Source: Blastopirellula retiformator (GTDB taxonomy: Bacteria; Planctomycetota; Planctomycetia; Pirellulales; Pirellulaceae). Taken from it: 64,000 nt of DNA. How positions within the stretch are numbered: the stretch's first letter is position 1; the number at the start of each line of letters is the position of its first letter. Of this stretch, positions 53,316 to 62,973 are shown in pieces. The notes beneath the pieces were generated by a model. It searched no databases and had not been told where the DNA came from. It was given only the letters and a program-made list of their open reading frames with translations. The translations under genes and the position numbers were made by a program. The DNA lies in NCBI RefSeq assembly GCF_007859755.1, contig NZ_SJPF01000003.1, forward strand, positions 868,001-932,000, in the 5' to 3' direction.

Positions 53316-55515
53316 GCTGCTTCCTGAAACGCGCAATCGACAGGGAGAGGATCACGAAGCAGCAGATCGACAATCCGGCGATCGAGGGAATCAGATCGAC
53401 GAAGTCGGCGTTGCGCAGGACGATGCCCCGGAGGATTTCGATGAAGTAGGTGACCGGGATGGCGAACGTCACCAGGTAGATCGGCAACGGCATTTCGCTG
53501 CGGGGGAACATGAATCCCGACAGGAGGACCGACGGCAGCATGATCAGAAACGAAAACTGCAGCGCCGCGACCTGCGTCTTGGCCAGCGTCGAGACCAGCA
53601 GTCCCAGGCCAAGCGAGCAGACGATAAACAGTGCCGACAGCACCGTCAGCAAAAACAGGTTGCCCCGGATCGGCACGCCGAAGACATAGACCATGACGGT
53701 CAGCACCAGCAGCATTTCGACCAGGCCGATGATCGAGTAGGGAATCAACTTACCGAGCACGAGGCCCGCCCGGCCGACCGGCGTGACGAACAACTGCTCG
53801 AGCGTTCCCAGCTCGCGCTCCCGAACGATGGCGAAGGCGGTCAGAAAGAGCGTCACCAACTGCAGGATGATGCCGACCAGCCCCGGCACAAAGAACCGGG
53901 CGCTTTCCAGGTCGGGGTTGTACAGCAAGCGCGGCCGGATGTCGATCGGCAGGGCCAGCTCGCCCCATTGATCGCGAGCCGGCGCCCGCTGAACTTCGCC
54001 TGCACTGTTTTTCGCCCGACCGATCGAAAGGTTGAGACCAAGCAGCGCGACCGCGTTTTGGGCGGTGGTCGCCACTTGTGAGTCGCTGCCGTCGATCAAC
54101 ACTTGGACCTGCGCCTGACGTCCTTGGGCCAGGCTGTCGCTGTAGTTGGGTGGGATCCTAACGCCCACCTTGGCGCGGCCCGAAGTGAGCGAGCGATGAA
54201 AACTATCTTCATCATAGACGCGGTCGATCAGCTTCAGCTTGCGGGTGTTGACCAGGGCGTCGATCAGCCGCTGGCTGTCTTGGCGACCATCGAGGTCGTA
54301 GACCACCATCGGGATGTTTTCAATTTGAATGTCGATCGCGTAGCCGAAGATCAAGATCTGCATCACCGGCACGACGAACATGAAGAAGAGGGTGCTCGGT
54401 TGGCGGCGAATGTGCGACATCTCTTTGACGAAGATCGCCAGCAGGCCATCGGTCGAATGGCCGGTGAGCGTCGATTTGTGCTGGCGAGGCGGAGCGGGGG
54501 AGGGCGCCTCCATCTCTTCGGCAACCTCGCGGGCCGACTCCAGGCGAACCGTTTGCGCCGGTTCGCCATTGTCGCGGCGCTCTTCCGCCTTCTTGGTCAG
54601 CGTGACGAAGACATCCTCCAGCGTCGGTTCGATCTCGCGGATCGGCAACTTGTCGACGGCCGTCTCCAGGTCGTCGGCCAACTGCTGGTGGGTGTACGAC
54701 TCGTCAACCAGCGCGTGGATCATCTCGCCAAACAGCGTCGCGTCATGCACCTGCGGCACGTGGGCCAGTTTGGTCAGCCCGGCCGAGGGATTATGGGCGT
54801 CGATCTCCAGCCGCTTGGTTCCCATAGGCGTCACGTCAGGCAGTTGTTTCAGCTCTTCGCCGCGACCGAGCACCAGCAGCTTCGACATGAAGATATAGCC
54901 GACGTCGGTGCAACGTTCCGCTTCGTCCATGTAGTGGGTCGTCACGAACAGCGTCACCCCCTGGGCGGCCAGTTCAAACAACAGATCCCACAACTGCCGC
55001 CGCGCGACCGGATCGATCCCGGCGGTCGGCTCGTCCAGAAACAGCACGTCCGGTTCATGAATCAAAGCACAGGCGAGCGCCAGCCGTTGCTTCCAACCGC
55101 CCGAGAGCGTTCCCGCCAGTTGGTCGATGCGATCTTCCAGACCCGTCAGATCAAGCACCGCTTGGCGACGCTCGGTCAGGCGCAGGTCAGGCAGGCCATA
55201 GATTCGCCCGTAGAAGTCGAGGTTCTCCCGCACCGACAGGTCGCCGTACAGACTGAACTTCTGCGACATGTAGCCGATGCGACGTTTGATCTCCTCAGGC
55301 TGAGTGCGAACGTCGAAGCCCAGGACCGACGCGTCGCCTGCCGACGGCTCAAGCACGCCGCACAACATCCGAATGATCGTCGACTTGCCGCTGCCGTTAG
55401 GGCCGAGTAATCCGAAGATGGCGCCCCGCTGGACGTCGAAACTGACGTCATCGACGGCGACCAGATCGCCGAACGTGCGAGAAAGTCCCTCGACTCGGAT
55501 AACGGGCTCGCTCAT
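53308..55515 (-). CDS. ABC-2 type exporter, fused ATPase and permease
   Basis: One polypeptide carries an ABC ATPase (about residues 1-320; Walker A GPNGSGKST at 38-46, signature LSGGWKQRLALA, Walker B VLFLDEPTAGID) and an ABC-2 type permease (about residues 360-735). The permease part has a first helix, a large extracytoplasmic domain and five C-terminal helices. The architecture resembles the enterobacterial YhiH/YbhF-YbhS exporters, with a linker of about 50 residues between the parts. It is encoded with the adjacent HlyD-family gene, five bases away. Efflux of drugs or other hydrophobic compounds is likely; the substrate is unknown. Confidence 0.92.
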   Translation of the reverse strand: MSEPVIRVEGLSRTFGDLVAVDDVSFDVQRGAIFGLLGPNGSGKSTIIRMLCGVLEPSAGDASVLGFDVRTQPEEIKRRIGYMSQKFSLYGDLSVRENLDFYGRIYGLPDLRLTERRQAVLDLTGLEDRIDQLAGTLSGGWKQRLALACALIHEPDVLFLDEPTAGIDPVARRQLWDLLFELAAQGVTLFVTTHYMDEAERCTDVGYIFMSKLLVLGRGEELKQLPDVTPMGTKRLEIDAHNPSAGLTKLAHVPQVHDATLFGEMIHALVDESYTHQQLADDLETAVDKLPIREIEPTLEDVFVTLTKKAEERRDNGEPAQTVRLESAREVAEEMEAPSPAPPRQHKSTLTGHSTDGLLAIFVKEMSHIRRQPSTLFFMFVVPVMQILIFGYAIDIQIENIPMVVYDLDGRQDSQRLIDALVNTRKLKLIDRVYDEDSFHRSLTSGRAKVGVRIPPNYSDSLAQGRQAQVQVLIDGSDSQVATTAQNAVALLGLNLSIGRAKNSAGEVQRAPARDQWGELALPIDIRPRLLYNPDLESARFFVPGLVGIILQLVTLFLTAFAIVRERELGTLEQLFVTPVGRAGLVLGKLIPYSIIGLVEMLLVLTVMVYVFGVPIRGNLFLLTVLSALFIVCSLGLGLLVSTLAKTQVAALQFSFLIMLPSVLLSGFMFPRSEMPLPIYLVTFAIPVTYFIEILRGIVLRNADFVDLIPSIAGLSICCFVILSLSIARFRKQLD

Positions 55516-55519
55516 CGCG

Positions 55520-56647
55520 CTACTTTCCTTGCGGCTCGAGCCAGACGTCGGCGGCCATTCCGCTGCGCAGCTTATCGCGTCCGTCGAGCAGCGTCACCTT
55601 GATGCGGAAGACCTGCTTCGAGCGTTCCTCCGGCGTTTGTACGTTGTTGGGTGTGAACTCGGCGTTGCGAGCGATGAATGTGATTTCCCCGGCAAACTGT
55701 TCGTCATAGCTGTCGACGGTGATCGGCAGCTTTTGACCCAGCTGGATATTGAGATGGTTTTCTGGAACGTAGGCCCGCACCCACAACTTCTTCGGATCGA
55801 TCAACGTCAGCATCGGGGCGTTGGGCGGCATCAAGTCGCCCGGCTCCAGCTCGAGCGCTTCGACGATCGCATCGGTCGGGGCGGTAATATTCAGCTCGCC
55901 AATTCTCGTCTCGATCGCAGCGACGTTGGCCGTTGCCGCGGCGACGGCCGCTTTGGCCTGGGCGATCTCTTCATCGCGATAGCCCGATTTCCGCAGGTTG
56001 AACTCTTCGCTCGCTCGAGCGAGCGCTGCACGGGCCTGGGCGATTTCTTCCTGGCGAGTTCCTTCGACCAACAGCGACAAGGTGCTCTCGCGAATGACCG
56101 AATTGCTTTCCGCCTCGCGCAGCAGATCCGAGACCCGATCGAACTTCTCCTGCGTGCCGGCGCCCTTCTCGAACACCTCCTTCTCGCGCTTGTAGTTGGC
56201 CTGGGCCAGTTCCAATTGCGACGAGGCCATCTTCAATTCGGCCCGGGCGGCGTCGATCTCTTGCTGCCGCGGACCATTGACCAGCATCTGGAGTCGAGCC
56301 GAAAGTTCGTCAACCTGCGCTTTGGCTTGAGCGATCTCTTCGGCGCGGTAGCCTGCCTGCAGCTTGTTGAGCAGCGCCTGCTGGTCGTCCTGTTCGGCTT
56401 TTGCGGCGGCCAGTTGTTCGTTCAGATCGAACGGTTCCAGGCGAACGAGCACCTGCCCTTGCTTGACCAGGTCCCCTTCCTCGGCCAGCACTTCGGCGAT
56501 TCGTCCGCCGACGCGCGAGCCGAGACGGATATCTTCGGCCTCGATATAGCCCGAGACTTTCAGCGGTTCGTGCCGCAATTGGCTGTAAGCCAACAGCGAT
56601 CCAAAGATGAGGATCAGCACGGCGATCAGGGCGATGCGAGACGACAT
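55520..56647 (-). CDS. HlyD/membrane fusion protein of the ABC exporter
   Basis: This periplasmic adaptor links the inner-membrane exporter to the outer membrane. The start at 56647 (MSSRIALIAVLILIFGSLLAY) gives an N-terminal membrane anchor. The frame is open to 56776 without support. A biotinyl-lipoyl-like half (KVSGYIEAEDIRLGSRVGGRI, EEGDLVKQGQVLVRLEPFD) is followed by a long coiled-coil hairpin (about residues 90-220, several QEEIAQARA-type repeats), then the second lipoyl half and beta-barrel. It resembles YbhG/YhiI. The stop lies four bases before the ABC gene start. Confidence 0.92.
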   Translation of the reverse strand: MSSRIALIAVLILIFGSLLAYSQLRHEPLKVSGYIEAEDIRLGSRVGGRIAEVLAEEGDLVKQGQVLVRLEPFDLNEQLAAAKAEQDDQQALLNKLQAGYRAEEIAQAKAQVDELSARLQMLVNGPRQQEIDAARAELKMASSQLELAQANYKREKEVFEKGAGTQEKFDRVSDLLREAESNSVIRESTLSLLVEGTRQEEIAQARAALARASEEFNLRKSGYRDEEIAQAKAAVAAATANVAAIETRIGELNITAPTDAIVEALELEPGDLMPPNAPMLTLIDPKKLWVRAYVPENHLNIQLGQKLPITVDSYDEQFAGEITFIARNAEFTPNNVQTPEERSKQVFRIKVTLLDGRDKLRSGMAADVWLEPQGK

Positions 56648-56854
56648 AGCGACATCCGCGAGGAAAGTGATCGTTGCAAATCGATTCAAAGATCGACAGG
56701 AGTAAACGTCGGCAACTCTAACACCTGTTCCCTTGCCGCCCCCGGCTTGAAATGGCGCAACAGAAGCGCGCCGCAATTCTCACCTCGAAGGGATATGCGT
56801 CGTACCGATTGTACGAATTTTACTCGGCTGGCTGCCTGGGCCGCAACGAGAGGC

Positions 56855-57991
56855 CTATTTGACGCTCAGCATCCGCTCCAAAGCGGTCCGCGACCACTGG
56901 GCCGTTTCGTCATCGACGCGGACGACGTTGACCGGGCTACCAGCGTCGAGATTCTCGAGGCTCCAGCAAAGATGGGCCAGGTCGATGCGATACATCGTGG
57001 CGCACATGCAGACGACCGGCGACAGGAAGTGAATCTCTTGCTCGGGATGTTCCTGTTTCAGGCGATTGACCAGGTGCAGTTCGGTGCCGATCGCCCACTT
57101 GGTGCCAGCCGGAGCATTCTTGACCGTCTCGATGATCTTGCCGGTCGAGCCCGAGACGTCGGCGATCTCGTTGACTTCCTGCATGCACTCGGGATGAACC
57201 AAGATCTGGATCCCGGGATAGTCGCGACGAAACGCGGCGACATGTTCCTTCTTGAACATCTGATGAACGCTGCAGTGACCTTTCCAGAGGATTACTTTCG
57301 AGTTCTGGATCGCTTCTTCGGTGTTGCCGCCAAGTTCCGAATCATAGGGATTCCAGACCGGCATCTGATCGTTCGTGATTCCCATCGTCAGCGCGGTGTT
57401 GCGCCCCAGGTGTTGATCTGGGAAGAACAGAACGCGGCTGGTCCGCTCGAACGCCCATTTCAAAACCGAAGCGGCGTTGCTCGACGTGCAGACGATACCG
57501 CCATGCTTGCCGACGAACGATTTGAGACTGGCGGCCGAGTTGATGTACGTGACCGGCGTGATGTCTTCGGTATCGATCAGTTCGCCGAGATCCTCCCAGG
57601 CGTTTTCGACTTGTTCGATCGCCGCCATGTCGGCCATCGAGCAACCGGCCGCCATGTCCGGCAAGATGACGTCGACGCGGTGACCATTGCGCTCGGCGAC
57701 TTTCTCGGGCCGGTTAGCCAAAATGTCGGCGGTCTCGGCCATGAAGTGAACGCCGCAGAAGACGATGTTGCGACAGTCGCCGCTCTCGGCCGCCATCTTG
57801 CTCAGTTGATAACTGTCGCCGCGCAGGTCGGCCAGCGCGATTACTTCGTCCTGCTGGTAATGATGCCCCAAAATCAGCAGACGGCTGCCTTGCTTGCTGC
57901 GGACCGCATTGATCCGCTCAGTCAGCTCTTCGTTGCTAAGCGAACGGTAAGGAGCGAAATCGAATGCGGGGGTCTGAAGCGTCGTGGTCAT
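56855..57991 (-). CDS. nadA: Quinolinate synthase NadA
   Basis: NadA condenses iminoaspartate with dihydroxyacetone phosphate to quinolinate, for NAD synthesis, using a [4Fe-4S] cluster. Conserved features are LILGHHYQQDEVIALADLRGDSYQL, DMAAGCSMAD with the first cluster cysteine, LVHPEC with the second, and VVCMCATMYR with the third. The start at 57991 (MTTTLQTPAFD) is preferred over 58036. The length of 378 residues is normal for the longer NadA type. nadB and nadC are not in the window. Confidence 0.95.
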   Translation of the reverse strand: MTTTLQTPAFDFAPYRSLSNEELTERINAVRSKQGSRLLILGHHYQQDEVIALADLRGDSYQLSKMAAESGDCRNIVFCGVHFMAETADILANRPEKVAERNGHRVDVILPDMAAGCSMADMAAIEQVENAWEDLGELIDTEDITPVTYINSAASLKSFVGKHGGIVCTSSNAASVLKWAFERTSRVLFFPDQHLGRNTALTMGITNDQMPVWNPYDSELGGNTEEAIQNSKVILWKGHCSVHQMFKKEHVAAFRRDYPGIQILVHPECMQEVNEIADVSGSTGKIIETVKNAPAGTKWAIGTELHLVNRLKQEHPEQEIHFLSPVVCMCATMYRIDLAHLCWSLENLDAGSPVNVVRVDDETAQWSRTALERMLSVK

Positions 57992-58422
57992 GGCGCTATC
58001 TGCTGTACTGCCGAGAAAATGGGGAGGAAACAGCAAATTATACCCCTCAGCGGCGGTTGGCTGTAGGTGCGGGGCTTTCCGCCGCAGTACCTGTCAGAAA
58101 ACGCTGCGGGAAGTTCCGTGTTAGTTCGTCGTTTTTTTAGTAGGCGGATCGACGTAAGTCGGCACAACAACGTCGCCAAAGCGCAATGAAACGCAAGATT
58201 GCCGGACATAAGACACGATTCGCGCTGCTAGCGAGTGAAAGCGCAACGTGGTACTCGACGCCGTCACACCTGCGCAGGAATTAGGCAGTGCCCAGGATTC
58301 TCACTTAAACCAATCCGTTAGATGGTGTTTAGGTGGAGAGCGGTCGCCTTGTCGAATTGGCATGTCAATTGCCTAACGTAGTCTGGTCCGACCTTTTGTT
58401 TGATGGTTCGACTTAACAAGGA
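57992..58422. other. nadA-HAD divergent intergenic region, no gene seen
   Basis: About 430 bases separate the two divergent genes. I see no coding sequence or strong hairpin in them. A T-run (seven T near 58132) and several AT-rich patches near 58305-58410 may include promoter sequences, but none is convincing. Confidence 0.5.
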
Positions 58423-59292
58423 ATGAGCAAGATGAGCCTTGGATTTTTGATTGACATGGATGGCGTGATTTACCGCGGCAGTCAGCTGATTGACGGCGCG
58501 GACCGCTTTATCGCCACACTGAAAAAGAAGCAGATCCCTTTTTTATTCCTGACCAATAACAGTCAGCGAACTCGCCGCGACGTTTCGGCCAAGCTGAACC
58601 GCATGGGGATCGACGTCGAAGAAGAGCGGATCTTCACCTGCGCGATGGCGACCGCCCGCTTTCTGGCGAAACAGAAGCCAGGCGGAACGGCGTTTGTGAT
58701 TGGCGAAGGTGGCTTGCACAACGCGCTTCACCGCAATGGCTATGCGATCGTCGATCACGCGCCTGACTACGTGGTGGTAGGCGAAGCTCGTTCGATCACG
58801 CTGGAGATGTTGGATGCCGCGGTGCAGATGGTGCTGGATGGCGCGCAGTTGATTGCGACCAACTTGGACCCCAACTGCCCGACCAAGAACGGCACCCGCA
58901 GCGGCTGTGGCGCGACCGTTTCGTTTATCGAAAAGGCGACCGGCAAGCAGGCCTTCAGCGTCGGCAAGCCAAGCCCGGTGATGATGCGTTCGGCGCAGTG
59001 GGAACTGGGAGTTCGATCGTGGGAAACGGTCATGATCGGCGACACGATGGAGACCGACATCCTGGGCGCTGTGCAGATGGGTTACTACGCCACGTTAACG
59101 CTCAGCGGCGGTTCGCGAGCCGAAGACCTGTCGTCATATGCGTTCCGCCCAGATCGCGTGATCAACTCAGTCGCCGATTTGATCGAAGACATCGAGAACG
59201 ATACGATGCTGCCCGCGTGGGATCATGGCATCATGCCGCATGCGATGGAAGAGAACGAACGGATGATGTACGCCGCTTCGCGGAGTATGTAA
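58423..59292 (+). CDS. NagD-like HAD-IIA hydrolase
   Basis: This is a haloacid dehalogenase-superfamily phosphatase of subclass IIA. The nucleophile motif LIDMDGVIYRG (Asp at residues 11 and 13), motif II FLTNNSQRTR, and the lysine and acidic motifs GKPSPVMMRSA and MIGDTMETDILGA are all present, with a type IIA cap between. NagD-type proteins hydrolyse nucleotide or sugar phosphates; the substrate here is unknown. An ATG at 58432 is an alternative start. It converges with lysA. Confidence 0.93.
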   Translation: MSKMSLGFLIDMDGVIYRGSQLIDGADRFIATLKKKQIPFLFLTNNSQRTRRDVSAKLNRMGIDVEEERIFTCAMATARFLAKQKPGGTAFVIGEGGLHNALHRNGYAIVDHAPDYVVVGEARSITLEMLDAAVQMVLDGAQLIATNLDPNCPTKNGTRSGCGATVSFIEKATGKQAFSVGKPSPVMMRSAQWELGVRSWETVMIGDTMETDILGAVQMGYYATLTLSGGSRAEDLSSYAFRPDRVINSVADLIEDIENDTMLPAWDHGIMPHAMEENERMMYAASRSM

Positions 59293-59420
59293 GCGAGCGT
59301 TTTGGGGCGCCCCTGATAGCTCTTCTTTTCTATCGGGGCGGCGTAGGGGATCGACTTTGTGCGTTGCCAAATGGAGTGGCGATGTTCCGTTTTTTGGCGG
59401 GCCGCGGATTGATGCCTCCG

Positions 59421-59459
59421 GCCGACTTTGTCGGCCCAGATAGCGGGAGCTATCTGGGC
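59421..59459. terminator. Tandem hairpins between convergent HAD and lysA genes
   Basis: GCCGAC-TTT-GTCGGC (59421-59435) is followed at once by a perfect 11-base-pair stem GCCCAGATAGC / GCTATCTGGGC (59434-59459) with a four-base loop. A third stem, with one bulge, lies around 59307-59340. There is no T-run, so a bidirectional terminator role is only inferred from the position. Confidence 0.5.
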
Positions 59460-59475
59460 TAACCGACGATGATGA

Positions 59476-60747
59476 CTAGCGCGGGATGTGCTCGCCAGCG
59501 ATCATGTTTTCAAACGACTGGCGTTCGCGGATCAGGTGGATTTGACCGTCTTGGATCATCACCTCGGCGGCGAGCGGCTTCGAGTTGTAGTTCGAGCCCA
59601 TTACCGAGCCATACGCTCCGGCGCACTCGATCACCAGGAAGTCTCCAATCGACGCCGCAGGTAAGCTGCGGGTGCCGACGAAGCCCCCTTCGGTTTGCGT
59701 GAAGATGTCGCCTGACTCACAGAGCGGACCGCCGACGACGACGTCGACATGCGGACGCTCTTCGGCTTCGCCGCTGGCCAGCGCGATCGACATCGGATGA
59801 TATGAGCCGTACAGGATCGGACGAGCCAGATTGTTGAAGCCCGCGTCGACGACGTAGAACTTGTTATCGCCCATCGATTTGATGGCGCGAATTTCGGCCA
59901 GCAGATAGCCTGCTTCGGCCGAGAGGTAGCGGCCCGGTTCGATCTCGAGCGAGATATCATGCCCGAACGCGTCTTGCAGGCGATTGCGGACGTCGTTCCA
60001 GAGTTCAAAGTACTGATCAAGATCAACATACGACTGCGACTCGTTGTACGGAATCGGCAACCCGCCCCCAGCGCTGATCGTGGTGATGGTGCGGCCCACT
60101 TCCAGCGCCGCCTTTTCCATGGCGCCGCAGACTTGGGCCAGGTGCTCCAGGTCGGTGCCGGAGCCGATGTGCATGTGCAGGCCGGTGACGCGTACGCCAT
60201 GTTGGTCGGCGATCAGCAGGCAGTCGTTCAGCTGTTCGTGCCAGATGCCGTGCTTTGATTGTTGGCCGCCGGTGTTGGTCTTTTGGCTATGGCCATGACC
60301 GAAGCCAGGGTTGATCCGCAGCGTGATCTCGCTGCCGGGCGCCGCTTGGCCCAATTGTGCGATCATGTCGGGCGAACCGCAGTTCACATGCAGACCATGC
60401 TCGACGCACAACTCCAGCGCTTCGCGATCAAAGATGTCGGCGGTGTAGACGATTGGCGCCGGTTCCCCCTTGGGGACGTAGCCAGCGGCAAGGGCTCGGC
60501 GGATTTCGCCAGCGCTGACCGCGTCGACCAGCACGTCGTTGCGGCGAACCAGATCGAGGATCGCTAGGTTCGAGCAGGCCTTTTGGGCATAGCGGATGAC
60601 GTCGAACTTGCGGAGGTCGTTGATTCGCTCGACAATTTTCGCCGCGTCATAAACGAAGGTCGGCGTGCCGTATTTCGCCGCCAAATCCACAACGGAGACC
60701 CCGGAGATTTCGGTGCGAAACGTTTGGAAATGCGGCACGGTCGGCAT
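59476..60747 (-). CDS. lysA: Diaminopimelate decarboxylase (LysA)
   Basis: This is a PLP-dependent decarboxylase producing lysine from meso-diaminopimelate. The PLP lysine is in IRYAQKACSN (about residue 56). HMHIGSGTDL, SAGGGLPIPY, LEIEPGRYLSAEAG and VVGGPLCESGDIF are the other barrel and active-site segments. The length of 423 residues is normal. It implies a diaminopimelate pathway, in keeping with peptidoglycan synthesis. It is convergent with the HAD gene. Confidence 0.95.
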   Translation of the reverse strand: MPTVPHFQTFRTEISGVSVVDLAAKYGTPTFVYDAAKIVERINDLRKFDVIRYAQKACSNLAILDLVRRNDVLVDAVSAGEIRRALAAGYVPKGEPAPIVYTADIFDREALELCVEHGLHVNCGSPDMIAQLGQAAPGSEITLRINPGFGHGHSQKTNTGGQQSKHGIWHEQLNDCLLIADQHGVRVTGLHMHIGSGTDLEHLAQVCGAMEKAALEVGRTITTISAGGGLPIPYNESQSYVDLDQYFELWNDVRNRLQDAFGHDISLEIEPGRYLSAEAGYLLAEIRAIKSMGDNKFYVVDAGFNNLARPILYGSYHPMSIALASGEAEERPHVDVVVGGPLCESGDIFTQTEGGFVGTRSLPAASIGDFLVIECAGAYGSVMGSNYNSKPLAAEVMIQDGQIHLIRERQSFENMIAGEHIPR

Positions 60748-60856
60748 GGTTGGCTACCCTATCGGGGTCAAAGAAGGAAGTAAGGGTTGTGTCGAATCGC
60801 CTATTTTAAGGGACGATCCACGATCGGGACACGCCCCATGTGCGGCGGTTCGCGGC

Positions 60857-62917
60857 TTAGCTGGCCCCAAGTTCGCCGATCGCGTCCTTGGCGATCACCG
60901 GCCGCTGACAGGCGAAGTTTTCGCAGACGTAGACGGTGCCGTCGGCATCCGGCAGCGGCATCTTGCCTGCGAAAATCGGCGCCAATGGAGCGTCTTCCTC
61001 CGGCATCTCGGTCGGCGAAACGCAGGCGATGACGCTGTTGGGGGAGTAGCTGCGGCGGTATTCTGTCAGAAATGTTTGCGTGTCGCCCGACGTCGGATGG
61101 CCCAAGACCACTACTTCGCGGGCCGGGCCGACATAGCGATCAACCGCCGTCAGCATTTGCCCGGTGGCAGTTGGATGCTTTTTCATCAACGGCGCTGCAA
61201 CCCGCATCGCCGTTAGCGCTTCGTCCAGCAGGTCGGTGTTGCCCAATAGCGCGGCCAGCCGCAGCAAGACGACCGCCGCCATCGAGTTGCCGCTGGGGAC
61301 GCTGTTGTCATACAGGTCTTTGTTGCGTGCGATCAGTTGTTCATGATCATCGGCCGTGAAGTAGAAGCCGCCCCCTGCCGGATCGGCAAAGTGGCGGATC
61401 ATCAGGTTCGTCAGGTCGATCGCTCGGTCGAGCCAACGATCGTCAAACGTCGCTTCGTAAAGCGAGACGCAGGCATTGGCCAGATTCGCGTAGTCGTCTA
61501 AGTAGGCGGCTAATTTAGCAACGCCCTGGCGATAGGAATGAAGGAGGCGTCCCCGCTCGTCGATCATGGTATCGAACAGGAAGTCGGCCGCCTTTTCGGC
61601 TGCGGCGAGATACTTCGGCTCGGCAAGCGCACCGGCCGCCTGAGCCAGGCTCTCGATCATCAGGCCGTTCCAGCTGACGAGAACCTTGTCGTCCTTACTG
61701 GGGCGAATACGATCGTCTCGAATTCGTAGTAGCTTCGCACGATCGGCGCCGAGCTCCTCGCGCAGCTCGATTGCGTTTACTCCCTTGGCGGCGGTCCAAG
61801 CTTCAATCGACTGCGGCAGGTTCAGGATGTTGTGCCCCTCGAAGTTGCCGGACTCGCTGACGTCGTAGATTTCGCAGAAGCGATAGCCGCGGACTTCGCC
61901 GAGGGCAGAGACGATCTCGTCACGATTCCAGACGTAGAACTTCCCCTCGACCCCTTCGCTGTCGGCGTCCTCGGCGCTGTGAAAGCCGCCCGATTCGTCG
62001 GTCAGATAGTGAATGACATAGTCGCAAGTTTCGCGGGCAACACGAGCAAAATCTTCCCGATCGGTCGCGCGATAGGCGTCGACATAGATGCCGACGAGCA
62101 GCGCATTGTCGTAGAGCATTTTTTCGAAGTGGGGAACGAGCCACTCGGCATCGACTGAATACCGCGCGAAGCCGCCGCCGAGATGATCGTAGATACCGCC
62201 CCGAGCCATTTGGTCGAGGTTGTGCGTCACGATCTCCAGTGCGCGGCTGTCAGGCTTACGGCGACTGTAACGCAGGCAAACCGCCAGATCCATGGTGTGC
62301 GGAAACTTCGGCGCTCCGCCGAAACCGCCGTGGTTGAAGTCATAGACCGATTCGAGGTACTTGTACGCCTGATCGAGCAGTTCGAGGCCGATCGCTTCGC
62401 CGGAGTCTTCGGCCTGTCCAATCTCTTGCAGGCGTTCGGCGAATTTGTCGGATTGTTCGAGCGCAATCGCCCGGCGGTTTTGCCAGGCGTCCATCACCGC
62501 CCGCAACACTTGGTCGAAGCCAGGCATGCCTGCCTTGGATGTTGGCGGCCAGTAGGTGCCGCCGAAGAACGGTTTCAGCTGCGGCGTTAGAAAGACCGAC
62601 ATCGGCCAACCGCCGCGGCCGGTCAGCATCTGGACGGCGTTCATGTAGATCTGATCAAGATCGGGACGCTCTTCGCGGTCGACCTTGATCGAGATGAAGT
62701 GCTCGTTCAGGTAGTCCGCGATCGCCGGGTTCTCGAAGCTTTCGTGCTCCATGACGTGACACCAATGACACGCCGAATAGCCAATCGACAGAAAGATCGG
62801 CTTGTCCGCTTCGACCGCCTCCTCCAAAGCGGCCGCATCCCACGGACGCCAATGGACTGGGTTGGCGGCATGTTGCAGCAGGTAGGGACTCGACTCATTG
62901 GCCAGGCGATTCGCCAT
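60857..62917 (-). CDS. DUF255/YyaL-type thioredoxin-domain protein
   Basis: This large protein belongs to the YyaL / spermatogenesis-associated protein 20 family. An N-terminal thioredoxin-like domain (residues 1-170) has ANRLANESSPYLLQHAANPVHW and the dithiol CHWC (residues 50-53) in IGYSACHWCHVMEHESF. A large alpha/alpha-barrel, glycosidase-like domain follows (about residues 180-650). The family function is unknown. The start at 62917 (MANRLANESS) is chosen because it matches the family and has GGAG upstream. The frame extends to 63226 over panB without support. The protein has 686 residues, a normal length. It is 56 bases downstream of panB, so co-transcription is likely. Confidence 0.92.
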   Translation of the reverse strand: MANRLANESSPYLLQHAANPVHWRPWDAAALEEAVEADKPIFLSIGYSACHWCHVMEHESFENPAIADYLNEHFISIKVDREERPDLDQIYMNAVQMLTGRGGWPMSVFLTPQLKPFFGGTYWPPTSKAGMPGFDQVLRAVMDAWQNRRAIALEQSDKFAERLQEIGQAEDSGEAIGLELLDQAYKYLESVYDFNHGGFGGAPKFPHTMDLAVCLRYSRRKPDSRALEIVTHNLDQMARGGIYDHLGGGFARYSVDAEWLVPHFEKMLYDNALLVGIYVDAYRATDREDFARVARETCDYVIHYLTDESGGFHSAEDADSEGVEGKFYVWNRDEIVSALGEVRGYRFCEIYDVSESGNFEGHNILNLPQSIEAWTAAKGVNAIELREELGADRAKLLRIRDDRIRPSKDDKVLVSWNGLMIESLAQAAGALAEPKYLAAAEKAADFLFDTMIDERGRLLHSYRQGVAKLAAYLDDYANLANACVSLYEATFDDRWLDRAIDLTNLMIRHFADPAGGGFYFTADDHEQLIARNKDLYDNSVPSGNSMAAVVLLRLAALLGNTDLLDEALTAMRVAAPLMKKHPTATGQMLTAVDRYVGPAREVVVLGHPTSGDTQTFLTEYRRSYSPNSVIACVSPTEMPEEDAPLAPIFAGKMPLPDADGTVYVCENFACQRPVIAKDAIGELGAS

Positions 62918-62973
62918 GGTGATCTCCGGCGGGGCGGTGGACGCGAAAGAAAGGGAACCGATTGCGGCGGCGA

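Noticed and set aside
52850-53336. Two small minus-strand frames (91 and 73 codons) in the tandem-repeat region
   Set aside because: They share GLD...FF...GNLG...LDxTIRF words, but only because the DNA is repeated. They have no clear ribosome sites and the repeats do not keep one frame.
55304-58066. A 920-codon plus-strand frame across the HlyD and nadA genes
   Set aside because: It runs antisense to two recognised genes and shows no family similarity; it is an artefact of GC-rich third positions.
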